Positions 7,245-13,371 of a stretch of 14,015 bases of DNA are shown piece after piece. The notes below the pieces were generated by a model that was not told the DNA's origin, made no database searches, and was given only the letters and a program-made list of their open reading frames with translations. The stretch comes from CAYRMV01 sp964425255 (GTDB lineage: Bacteria; Bacteroidota; Bacteroidia; Flavobacteriales_D; Crocinitomicaceae), in assembly GCA_964425255.1 (NCBI GenBank), contig CAYRMV010000090.1, positions 1 through 14,015 of the forward strand, given 5' to 3'. Each line of letters starts with the position of its first letter. The stretch's first letter is position 1. Position numbers and translations under genes: made by a program.

Positions 7245-7958
7245 ATGTATATCGACATTCCCATGGCAAGTTTGGTTCAGAATCCGAAATTGCAGATTTT
7301 AATTCAAGACAAAATTCAAGTTCAACCAGAAGAATACGCTTTTACGTACCGTCAATTAGCCTCGGATAAATCAATATCGATCGGATTGGCAGAAGCCCTT
7401 TTTTCGCTTTATGAAGAAGAACATACCTTGGATTTGAGCTTGTTGGAAAACTGTAAATTGGATGAATTGACTTATTTTTTGCAAAAATCACACGCATATT
7501 ACCTCGAAAAAAAGTTGCCAGAATTGGAACAATCTGCTATGCAGGTACTTGAAAACTGTGGAGAATCACACGAAACGATTGCCCAACTTTGTTTTATGTT
7601 CAATGCATTTCGTAAAAAATTAGAAGCTCATTTTCGTTATGAGGACCGTGTTTTTTTTCCGTATGTACATGAATTATTGTTGCTTCAAACTCAGCCTGAA
7701 AATGAACACTTACGAGAAATGATTTTCGCTCGTTTTTCCGGTCAACAATTCATTGAAAAACATGAACACATTGAAGAAGAACTCCATACAGTGAGCGCAT
7801 TTATTCGATCAAATAGTCAAGCATCCTATTTGCCGATGGCTTATCGCATCTTTTTAAATCAATTGCATTTTTTCGAGATTGATCTCAATCACCATGCCTT
7901 AATTGAAGATGAAGTTCTACTTCCGAAAGTACTCGAACTAGAGCAAATTTTACGTTAA
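7245..7958 (+). CDS. Hemerythrin-domain di-iron protein (YtfE/ScdA-like)
   Basis: The 237-residue protein carries the ligand set of a hemerythrin-like four-helix di-iron domain. H83 lies in KSHAYYLEKKLPEL, and H129/E133 in EAHFRYEDRVFFPY. H173 is in EKHEHIEEEL, H208 in LHFFEID, and H217/E221 in HALIEDEVLLP. The paired H-x3-E followed by an FFP or LLP signature matches the YtfE/ScdA/DnrN group, which is implicated in repair of iron centres and handling of nitric oxide in the cytoplasm. The first 75 residues sit where those proteins have their DUF542/ScdA_N module with a CCGG-type motif. Here that region has a similar helical layout (the AFTYRQLASDKSISIGLAEA region) but only one Cys, at 70, so it is divergent. 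The function is therefore a family-level inference: oxygen, NO or iron sensing or repair. The start is supported by a TACATTTG element 16 bases upstream. The neighbouring delta' gene gives no functional hint. Confidence 0.8.
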   Translation: MYIDIPMASLVQNPKLQILIQDKIQVQPEEYAFTYRQLASDKSISIGLAEALFSLYEEEHTLDLSLLENCKLDELTYFLQKSHAYYLEKKLPELEQSAMQVLENCGESHETIAQLCFMFNAFRKKLEAHFRYEDRVFFPYVHELLLLQTQPENEHLREMIFARFSGQQFIEKHEHIEEELHTVSAFIRSNSQASYLPMAYRIFLNQLHFFEIDLNHHALIEDEVLLPKVLELEQILR

Positions 7959-7964
7959 CTACTC

Positions 7965-8018
7965 CTACTAACCAACTAATCTACTAACCAACTAAATAAC
8001 TAAATAACTAAGTAACTA
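7965..8018. repeat. Short tandem repeats between convergent genes
   Basis: Two copies of a 16-base unit, CTACTAACCAACTAAT and CTACTAACCAACTAAA (7965-7980 and 7981-7996), differ at one base. They run directly into an 8-base repeat, AACTAAAT at 7990-7997 and 7998-8005, then AACTAAGT at 8006-8013, then AACTAT. Almost no G occurs on this strand. The block fills the gap between two convergent genes, begins seven bases after the hemerythrin gene's stop and contains the stop codon of the lipoprotein gene on the other strand. It also provides stop codons in all three plus-strand frames. It probably arose by slippage. No spacers and no palindromic repeat are seen, so it is not CRISPR. Confidence 0.85.
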
Positions 8019-8540
8019 TACCTTCATCCCCTTCACAATACGATCTTTGCGTTTCGTTTTCTTCAGTTTTTTCATTGCGATAAGCAAATAAGCATTGCCT
8101 GTTTTTGCATCGATGTAGTATTTTTGATTGTCGTACGTTAATTCACCTTGGCTCGATTTCCAGTTAGCATCTAAATAATATTGACCAGTAACGGAGTTTT
8201 GGCGCACTTTGAATTTCAAGGTTTTCCCTTCACCTTGTTCAAATCGGATGTATACTTCACCTGTTTCGCCAAATTTTTCAAACACACAGCGTGTATTGGG
8301 TTGAATAATCACACGATCGCTGGTGTTGTTTTCATTTAACACGATTTTACCATCTGAAACACTTTGATTTCCAGTTGACTCACTTCGGTTAAGAATAATG
8401 GTAGAAGAGGTGTAAAATTGAATTTTCTTCATGGTACGAATGTCCAAATCGTATTCGTTTTTCAATTTATCTGTGTAAGGAACTTTGGTCGCACAGCTTC
8501 CTAGGAAAATGAGAAGCGAAAAAAGGAAAAGATTCTTCAT
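8016..8540 (-). CDS. Putative lipoprotein of unknown function
   Basis: The start is placed at the ATG complementary to 8538-8540; an ATG three codons upstream (8549) is possible but adds nothing. The 174-residue protein has a lipoprotein signal (MKNLFLFSLLIFLGSC, lipidated Cys16) followed by ATKVPYTDKLKNEYDLD. Residues 25-150 look like an all-beta fold with many charged strands (RTMKKIQFYTSSTIILNRS, the stretch ending GEVYIRFEQGEGKTLKFKVR, and LTYDNQKYYIDAKTGNAYLLI). The C-terminus is strongly basic (MKKLKKTKRKDRIVKGMKV). I recall similar hypothetical proteins only from Bacteroidota. The role is unknown; it is probably anchored in the periplasm or outer membrane. Its TAG stop lies inside the tandem repeat at 7965-8018. 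Transcription probably begins from the TATCTTTG element at 8583-8576 on this strand. Confidence 0.7.
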   Translation of the reverse strand: MKNLFLFSLLIFLGSCATKVPYTDKLKNEYDLDIRTMKKIQFYTSSTIILNRSESTGNQSVSDGKIVLNENNTSDRVIIQPNTRCVFEKFGETGEVYIRFEQGEGKTLKFKVRQNSVTGQYYLDANWKSSQGELTYDNQKYYIDAKTGNAYLLIAMKKLKKTKRKDRIVKGMKV

Positions 8541-8575
8541 GAGATTCAATTTATGTATTTGTAATTTACTATCAA

Positions 8576-8583
8576 CAAAGATA
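8576..8583 (-). promoter_or_regulatory. -7 promoter element of the 8016-8540 lipoprotein gene
   Basis: Read on the minus strand this is TATCTTTG, a full TAnnTTTG match. The ATG at 8540 follows after 35 bases. I see no TTG or TTTG at the expected distance upstream. The divergent FkbM promoter element lies 65 bases away, so the two genes share a short control region. Confidence 0.45.
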
Positions 8584-8648
8584 ATGCCTTATTTTAAAAT
8601 TTCGAGTTGCTTATTTCGCTCTTTTCGTTTAACTCCACCAACTTTTGT

Positions 8649-8656
8649 TATTTTTG
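8649..8656 (+). promoter_or_regulatory. -7 promoter element of the FkbM methyltransferase gene
   Basis: TATTTTTG at 8649-8656 fits TAnnTTTG and ends 16 bases before the GTG at 8673. Only an imperfect -33 candidate, TTCG at 8624-8627 with a 21-base spacer, is present. The position argues against translation starting at the upstream TTG (8607) and for the GTG. Confidence 0.45.
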
Positions 8657-8672
8657 CGCCGTTGTTAAAAAC

Positions 8673-9404
8673 GTGAAGAGCTTCATCAAATACATATTGC
8701 AAAAATTATTCGGGTTTCAAAATTACCTGTATGTCTTTGCTATGTTCAAAATCAAGACCTTACGATCAGACTCCAAAGAGAAAGATTTTTTTCATTTTCT
8801 TGCTTTGATGAAAGACGGAAAAGGAGATGTGTTAGACATTGGAGCGAATATCGGGATCATGACAGTGCATTTGGCTCAGCATTTACCTCATTCAACGATT
8901 CATGCTTTTGAACCGATGCCGAGTAATTTAGAGGTTTTGAAAAAAGTGGTTCACAAATATAACTTGCAACATACACACATTCATCCAGTTGCTTTAGGAG
9001 ATGAAACGGGTCGCATTAAGATGATTTTACCCGAAGAAGGCAAAGCCAAACTTCAAGGTTTGAGTCATGTGAAACACGAGAGTATTACCGAATGGAACGA
9101 AGGAGAAGAATTCGATGTTCCGATTGATAAATTAGACAACATCATCAATGGTCAAGCAATACAAGGGATCAAAATCGATATCGAAAATTTTGAATACTTT
9201 GCGTTGAAAGGCGGACAGCGTATTCTGACGAACAACAAACCGATAATCTACGCCGAATTGTGGGAAAATGAAAATCGAAAAAATTGTTTTCATCTTTTGG
9301 AAGAAATTGGCTATCAATCTCATGTTGTGGTCAATAATCAATTGATACCTTTTGATCCAGCTAAACATCAAAAACAAAACTTCATTTTTATCGCAAAAGC
9401 CTAA
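8673..9404 (+). CDS. FkbM-family SAM-dependent methyltransferase, GTG start
   Basis: With a GTG start at 8673 the protein has 243 residues (MKSFIKYILQKLFGFQNYLY and onward). The Rossmann methyltransferase core is clear. SAM-binding motif I is VLDIGANIGIMTVHLA at 53-68, the acidic ribose-binding residue is E80 in HAFEPMPSN, and PVALGDETG lies at 105-113. The FkbM signature is KIDIENFEYFALKGG at 167-181, where the commoner form is KIDVEGaE, and IIYAELWENENR follows at 191-202. Family members O-methylate sugars, lipids or polyketides; the substrate here is unknown. The polysaccharide flippase gene starts 43 bases downstream, making a surface glycan substrate plausible. Later ATG 8742 would remove a well-formed basic N-terminal helix. 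The last codons and following bases (AAAAGCC, then CGG and six Ts at 9395-9416) could form a weak terminator with one bulged base. Family confidence is high, start confidence moderate. Confidence 0.88.
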   Translation: MKSFIKYILQKLFGFQNYLYVFAMFKIKTLRSDSKEKDFFHFLALMKDGKGDVLDIGANIGIMTVHLAQHLPHSTIHAFEPMPSNLEVLKKVVHKYNLQHTHIHPVALGDETGRIKMILPEEGKAKLQGLSHVKHESITEWNEGEEFDVPIDKLDNIINGQAIQGIKIDIENFEYFALKGGQRILTNNKPIIYAELWENENRKNCFHLLEEIGYQSHVVVNNQLIPFDPAKHQKQNFIFIAKA

Positions 9405-9432
9405 CTTCGGTTTTTTGTTTTCAATTGTTCGT

Positions 9433-9440
9433 TACCTTTG
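9433..9440 (+). promoter_or_regulatory. -7 promoter element of the flippase gene
   Basis: TACCTTTG at 9433-9440 is an exact TAnnTTTG match and ends 7 bases before the ATG at 9448. The nearest TTTG (9414-9417) is 15 bases upstream, shorter than usual, so the -33 half is uncertain. The flippase may therefore have its own start site in addition to read-through from the methyltransferase gene. Confidence 0.45.
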
Positions 9441-9447
9441 AAGGGAA

Positions 9448-10884
9448 ATGCAGAAAACATTCTTGTCGCATATTGTTGTTTTACTCTTGTTGAATGTCAT
9501 CATCAAGCCTTTAGCTATTTTTGGTATTGACGTTGGTGTACAGAATCAAGTTGGTGCTGAAGCGTATGGAACTTATTTTTCTCTGTTGAATTTCACCTAT
9601 CTCTTCAACATGTTACTTGATTTAGGGATCACCAATTACAATACGCGTCACATTGCGCAACATCCACATTTATTGAAGCAAAGTTTACACAAACTTTTTC
9701 CTGTTAAAATTGGATTATTTGTGTTGTTTACACTGATTACACTCGGAAGTGGCTGGTTGGTTGGCTACAAACCGGAACAACAAAAAATCTTATGGATTTT
9801 GGTATTAAACCAATTTTTCATATCCATCATTTTGTTTTGTCGCAGTTTTTTTGCTGGAATGCATTGGTTTCGTTTAGATACCTTGTTTTCTGTATTAGAC
9901 AAATTTTTATTGCTTCTCTTGGGCGGATATCTGTTATACTTTTCCACTCAAAAAATATCGGTTGAAGTATTTGTTTGGGCTCAGTTTACAACCTATGTGC
10001 TCACTTCATTATTTGCATTGATTTTGTTGTTTTCAAAAGTGGGATTCAATTCCTGGAAATTTTCAAAAGCATATTCTTTGTATATCATCAAACAGAGTTT
10101 TCCTTTTGCTTTGTTGATATTATTGATGATGTTGTATTCACGGGTAGATGCTGTAATGATCGAACGTTTGTTGCCAACTTTACATGGAAAAGAACAAGCA
10201 GGAATTTACGCACAAGCTTTTCGTTTGTTGGACGCAGTGGTCATGTTTGCGCTGTTATTCAACAATTTATTGTATCCCATTTTTTCACGTTTATTGCAAG
10301 AAAAAAAAGATTTCCGTCCCCTTTTGGTATTGACAGTTGGGTTGATGCTCGGAGGTGGAATTATTTTGGCAAGTACAAGCTTGATTCAAGGTGAATGGAT
10401 GCTTTCTTGGATTTATCACGATAAAGTACACGAAACGACACCCGTTTTTCAGTTGTTAATGTGGAGTTTGGTACCCCAATTTATCGTCATGATTTACGGA
10501 ACTTTGCTCACAGCTAAAGGAGAACTCAACACGCTCAACGTAGCAGCTTTTGTTGGATTATTAGCAAATATTATCCTTAATTTCTGGTTGATTCCCCGTT
10601 TTGGCGCAGAGGGAGCAGCTTGGGCAACATTAAGTACGCAATGCTGTGTCGCTGTCATTCAAATGGTCGTTGTACACCGAATTTTCCGATTGAAAATCAA
10701 TGGTATATTTGTTTTCCGAATGCTTTGCTTTTCAATTATAATTGCATCGACGAGCCTGTTAATCCAACATTACATGAAATCCAATTCGGGGGCTTTTTAT
10801 CTTTCGCTGCTGAGTGGAATCGTTTGGCTTTTTGTATGTAAATTGATTGATGCCAAAAAACTGATTCGCGAATTGCGTTCTTGA
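9448..10884 (+). CDS. Polysaccharide/oligosaccharide flippase (Wzx-like, MOP superfamily)
   Basis: This inner-membrane protein of 478 residues has roughly 12-14 hydrophobic helices spread through its length and short basic loops. The order fits the polysaccharide biosynthesis (RfbX/Wzx) branch of the MOP superfamily. An N-terminal helix pair holds IGIDVG-like FGIDVGVQNQVGAEAYGTYFS, followed by LLDLGITNYNTRHIA at 57-71. The central repeat begins with SFPFALLILLMMLYSRVDAV and continues with AGIYAQAFRLLDAV. GLLANIILNFWLIPRFGAEGAAWAT is the second-half signature. Such proteins move lipid-linked oligosaccharide units from the cytoplasmic to the periplasmic side. No glycosyltransferase or polymerase lies beside it, so which glycan it handles cannot be read; the FkbM methyltransferase 43 bases upstream is the only likely partner. 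Its TGA stop (10882-10884) directly abuts the stop codon of the convergent DUF2141 gene, leaving no space for a terminator. Confidence 0.88.
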   Translation: MQKTFLSHIVVLLLLNVIIKPLAIFGIDVGVQNQVGAEAYGTYFSLLNFTYLFNMLLDLGITNYNTRHIAQHPHLLKQSLHKLFPVKIGLFVLFTLITLGSGWLVGYKPEQQKILWILVLNQFFISIILFCRSFFAGMHWFRLDTLFSVLDKFLLLLLGGYLLYFSTQKISVEVFVWAQFTTYVLTSLFALILLFSKVGFNSWKFSKAYSLYIIKQSFPFALLILLMMLYSRVDAVMIERLLPTLHGKEQAGIYAQAFRLLDAVVMFALLFNNLLYPIFSRLLQEKKDFRPLLVLTVGLMLGGGIILASTSLIQGEWMLSWIYHDKVHETTPVFQLLMWSLVPQFIVMIYGTLLTAKGELNTLNVAAFVGLLANIILNFWLIPRFGAEGAAWATLSTQCCVAVIQMVVVHRIFRLKINGIFVFRMLCFSIIIASTSLLIQHYMKSNSGAFYLSLLSGIVWLFVCKLIDAKKLIRELRS

Positions 10885-11316
10885 TTATTTCAATCGAATG
10901 GTCATTTTCCGTGCTTCTTTCAAACCAAAGGAGGCACTTTCGAAACTGGGAGCACTGAATGTTGCACGAGCATCGTTTGAGAAACCATAAATTTCTGTCG
11001 GTATTCCCAATGCATTTTTGTCTAGTTTTCCGTTTTCATTTTCATCGTGAAAACAAGCAATGGCATACGTATCTGGTGGAATATTTGAAAAGAGTGCTTC
11101 AACTGTCGTGTTGTTCGCAGGAACAAGTGTCCCTTTAAATTTTCCATGAACTGTTGGAAAATCATCTTTTTTACGAAACAGGGCAACATAAATTTTTCCT
11201 TTTTTTTCTTTGATTCCACTTACTTCAACGGACAAAGTTGCTTGATTCATTTTGACAAAAGAGGTTAAATGAACAAAAAAAGCGAACCCCAATAAGATGT
11301 AAAATAAACGTTTCAT
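10885..11316 (-). CDS. DUF2141 domain protein
   Basis: The 143-residue protein opens with a signal peptide or membrane anchor (MKRLFYILLGFAFFVHLTSF). The DUF2141 pattern follows: VSGIKEKKGKIYVALFRKKDDF (strands near 32-53), then FSNIPPDTYAIACFHDENENGKLDKN (76-101). The family's signature GIPTEIYGFSNDA (104-116) and SFESASFGL (124-132) come next. The HDENENGKLD stretch has a Ca-binding-loop look. DUF2141 proteins are common, small, exported proteins of Bacteroidota and some Proteobacteria; their role is unknown. The upstream gene on the same strand (11347-11553) ends 30 bases before this start, so the two are likely co-transcribed from the divergent promoter by galE. A CACATTTG in the gap, one base off the -7 consensus, might add a weak internal promoter. 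The stop codon abuts that of the flippase gene. Confidence 0.88.
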   Translation of the reverse strand: MKRLFYILLGFAFFVHLTSFVKMNQATLSVEVSGIKEKKGKIYVALFRKKDDFPTVHGKFKGTLVPANNTTVEALFSNIPPDTYAIACFHDENENGKLDKNALGIPTEIYGFSNDARATFSAPSFESASFGLKEARKMTIRLK

Positions 11317-11346
11317 GAAAATAAAACAAATGTGCTATAATTTTGT

Positions 11347-11553
11347 TTAATTCAAAGTGTCAATTTGAATCTGAATATTTCTTATTTCCTTGATAGGCAG
11401 TTGTTTTGGATTTTTATTCGGAACGAAAAAATAAAAGAAATAAGTGAGAACACCCAGAAGGATAACAATGTATATCATCATTTTAACGATGTACTTTTGA
11501 CTCACTTTAGGTAAAGTATGTTTTTTTAAATCAAACTTCTCTTCTGGATTCAT
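11347..11553 (-). CDS. Small single-span membrane protein, unknown function
   Basis: The frame is open from 11601, but the only start downstream of the minus-strand promoter element (11575-11568) is the ATG complementary to 11551-11553. That gives 68 residues. The layout is a charged N-terminal segment of about 24 residues (MNPEEKFDLKKHTLPKVSQK and onward), one hydrophobic span (MMIYIVILLGVLTYFFYFFV) and a tail of about 24 residues rich in Ile, Gln and Lys. There is no signal cleavage site and no Cys. The basic residues just before the span suggest the N-terminus is in the cytoplasm and the tail outside. No family is recognised. It precedes the DUF2141 gene by 30 bases and probably shares a transcript with it. 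Coding confidence rests on the promoter, spacing and clean membrane topology. Confidence 0.6.
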   Translation of the reverse strand: MNPEEKFDLKKHTLPKVSQKYIVKMMIYIVILLGVLTYFFYFFVPNKNPKQLPIKEIRNIQIQIDTLN

Positions 11554-11567
11554 GATTTCATTTTCTA

Positions 11568-11575
11568 CAAATGTA
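11568..11575 (-). promoter_or_regulatory. -7 promoter element, leftward (small membrane protein and DUF2141 gene)
   Basis: Read on the minus strand this is TACATTTG, an exact TAnnTTTG match, ending 14 bases before the ATG at 11553. A candidate -33 TTTG (minus strand, 11602-11599) lies 23 bases upstream, within the first codons of galE. It abuts the rightward element at 11576. Confidence 0.55.
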
Positions 11576-11583
11576 TACCTTTG
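11576..11583 (+). promoter_or_regulatory. -7 promoter element, rightward (galE)
   Basis: TACCTTTG at 11576-11583 matches TAnnTTTG and ends 8 bases before the galE ATG at 11592. No TTG lies at the right distance upstream. Together with the leftward element the 16 bases CAAATGTATACCTTTG are palindromic except for one mismatched pair. Confidence 0.55.
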
Positions 11584-11591
11584 GTAGCGAA

Positions 11592-12632
11592 ATGGAAACA
11601 AAGAAAGTAATCTTAGTAACAGGTGGTGCCGGATTTATTGGTTCTCACACGGTAATTTCCCTTTTCGAAGCGGGATTTTCACCCATCATTTTGGATGATT
11701 TTCGCAATGCGGAAAAGCAAATTCTGCTGGGAATCGAAAAAATTATTGGTTCTCAAATTCCTTTTTTTGATGGCTCTTGTCAAGATGCAGATTTATTGGA
11801 ACAGATTCAATCGGAATTTCCCTTGGATGGGATTATTCATTTTGCGGCAGACAAAGCAGTTGGAGAATCCGTTCAAAATCCGTTGAAATATTATGACAAC
11901 AACATTAGCGGTTTGGTAAATATGCTCCAATTTGCTGTCAAACATCAGCTTGCTTCCTTTGTTTTTTCCTCTTCGTGTACTGTTTATGGAAATCCATTTG
12001 AGAAATTCGGGATTTTAAAAGTAAACGAAGAAACCCCAACTGGAGAACCAGAATCACCATACGGAAGAACCAAATGGATGGGGGAAATGATTTTAAAAGA
12101 TGTGAATACTGCTCATCCGTTTTTAAAAATGGTTGGTTTGCGTTATTTTAATCCCGTTGGTGCACATCCCTCTGGTTTAATTGGAGAAGCACCACAAGGA
12201 ATTCCAAACAACTTGCTTCCGTTCATCACACAAACAGCAACAGGTCAACGAGAAAAACTGACCGTTTTTGGCAATGATTATGCAACAATCGACGGAACTT
12301 GCGTTCGTGATTACATTCATGTGGTGGATGTTGCCGATGCACATGTCGCTGCGATAAAATGGTTACTGAATCAATCAACTGGTTTACTTGATTTTATCAA
12401 CATTGGTACAGGATTGGGAACCTCTGTTTTGGAAATGATACACCAATTCGAAGCAGTTACAGGACAAAAATTAACTTGGCAATATGGACCCAAACGACCG
12501 GGAGATGTGCCTCAAATTTTCGCAGAAGTGGGTAAAGCAGCTGAACTGTTGCATTGGAAAGCTAAAAAAACAGTTTCAGATGCACTATCAGATGCTTGGC
12601 GTTGGGAACAAAATCGAAACAAACATGCATAA
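11592..12632 (+). CDS. galE: UDP-glucose 4-epimerase
   Basis: GalE interconverts UDP-glucose and UDP-galactose in the cytoplasm, supplying galactose for cell-surface glycans and serving the Leloir pathway. The 346-residue protein is an extended short-chain dehydrogenase. It has the NAD-binding TGGAGFIGSH at 10-19, the acidic DD at 35-36, SSSCTVYG at 126-133 and the catalytic Y157 and K161 in SPYGRTK. RYFNPVGAHPSG follows, then CVRDYIHVVDVADAH and GPKRPGDV, which fits GalE better than other epimerases of the superfamily. The start is set at METKKVILVTGG because an upstream in-frame ATG (11571) lies before the -7 promoter element and would not be transcribed. The stop codon is overlapped by eight bases by the next gene's start. 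No other Leloir genes are nearby, so a biosynthetic role in glycan precursors is the more likely reading, but that is inference. Confidence 0.93.
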   Translation: METKKVILVTGGAGFIGSHTVISLFEAGFSPIILDDFRNAEKQILLGIEKIIGSQIPFFDGSCQDADLLEQIQSEFPLDGIIHFAADKAVGESVQNPLKYYDNNISGLVNMLQFAVKHQLASFVFSSSCTVYGNPFEKFGILKVNEETPTGEPESPYGRTKWMGEMILKDVNTAHPFLKMVGLRYFNPVGAHPSGLIGEAPQGIPNNLLPFITQTATGQREKLTVFGNDYATIDGTCVRDYIHVVDVADAHVAAIKWLLNQSTGLLDFINIGTGLGTSVLEMIHQFEAVTGQKLTWQYGPKRPGDVPQIFAEVGKAAELLHWKAKKTVSDALSDAWRWEQNRNKHA

Positions 12633-13371
12633 ACTTTCTATTCTCCTTTTTCTTATTTCATTTGCTTCTTTCGGTCAAGAATCGGCTTATGAAGACACGT
12701 TGATTTCGCGTTTTCGTCCCGGATTTATGTGGTTTAACACGGGATTAGGACCTGCAAAGCCAGAAAAAGTGCGCAAATATGATCGCTTGATGGTGGGAAT
12801 TCAATACAATCATTTACTTGGTAAGGAGAAAGTGATGAGTGGAAATCCGATGGGTTCGTTGGGTTTTCATACGCAATGGGTGCCAGAAATTCCGTTAACG
12901 AAACACAACACCGTTTCCTTTGGAATAGGATTGGGTTATGCTTTTCAGCAATCGCGTTTGGAAGGTTCATTTCTTCACCTGAACGAAAAAACCGATTTTC
13001 AGTCGTTTACCAATCAAAATGTCAGCAATGTAGAAAAGGCTACTTTCCGAAGCCATCATGTGTTTGTTCCGATTGAATTGCGTGTACGTTCCAAGGGGTG
13101 GAAACACGTAAAATTTCATTTCGGAGGGCAAGTGGGTTGGCAATTTGGAGCCAAAATGCGCACAGTTTTTTCAGAAGATTCCAACGGTATGTCAACGATA
13201 GCAAGCACTAAAGGGTACACCGATTACACGCCTTTGCATGCAGCTGTGATAGCCCGAGTTGGAATTCGAAATTGGGCAGTTGGTTGCGTTTATCATGTTC
13301 AACCTGTATTTCGTCAAGCATCCAACCAACTTAATTTACTTGAATTTCAGTTGAGCTTGTCTTTGTTTTAG
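12625..13371 (+). CDS. Predicted outer-membrane beta-barrel protein
   Basis: The ATG at 12625 overlaps the last eight bases of galE in another frame and starts a 248-residue protein with a clear signal peptide (MHKLSILLFLISFASFGQ). The frame continues open upstream to 12484, but that part lies within galE and lacks a signal, so I reject it. The mature protein has alternating strands with aromatic ends: LMVGIQYNHLLG, TVSFGIGLGYAFQQSRLEG, FVPIELRVRS, VKFHFGGQVGWQFGAK and WAVGCVYHVQP. The C-terminus LEFQLSLSLF ends in Phe. This is typical of small barrels assigned to the PorT/OMP_b-brl type in Bacteroidota, with no assignable activity. Overlap with galE implies translational coupling. Its stop overlaps that of the convergent TonB-domain gene: the four bases TTAG at 13368-13371 serve both. 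Confidence 0.75.
   Translation: MHKLSILLFLISFASFGQESAYEDTLISRFRPGFMWFNTGLGPAKPEKVRKYDRLMVGIQYNHLLGKEKVMSGNPMGSLGFHTQWVPEIPLTKHNTVSFGIGLGYAFQQSRLEGSFLHLNEKTDFQSFTNQNVSNVEKATFRSHHVFVPIELRVRSKGWKHVKFHFGGQVGWQFGAKMRTVFSEDSNGMSTIASTKGYTDYTPLHAAVIARVGIRNWAVGCVYHVQPVFRQASNQLNLLEFQLSLSLF

Noticed and set aside
7965..8018. CRISPR array
   Set aside because: The repeats are 8 and 16 bases long, are directly adjacent without unique spacers, are not palindromic, and no cas gene is in the window.
9975..10394. 139-residue open frame inside the flippase gene
   Set aside because: It is an alternate-frame shadow; the flippase frame shows clear family motifs throughout this stretch, and the shadow protein is Phe/Cys-rich with no recognisable domain.
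11571..11591. Upstream ATG of galE adding seven residues
   Set aside because: The -7 promoter element at 11576-11583 overlaps it, so transcription would begin downstream; the Rossmann fold is complete from the ATG at 11592.
12484..12624. N-terminal extension of the beta-barrel protein
   Set aside because: It lies within galE in another frame and hides the clean signal peptide that begins at 12625.
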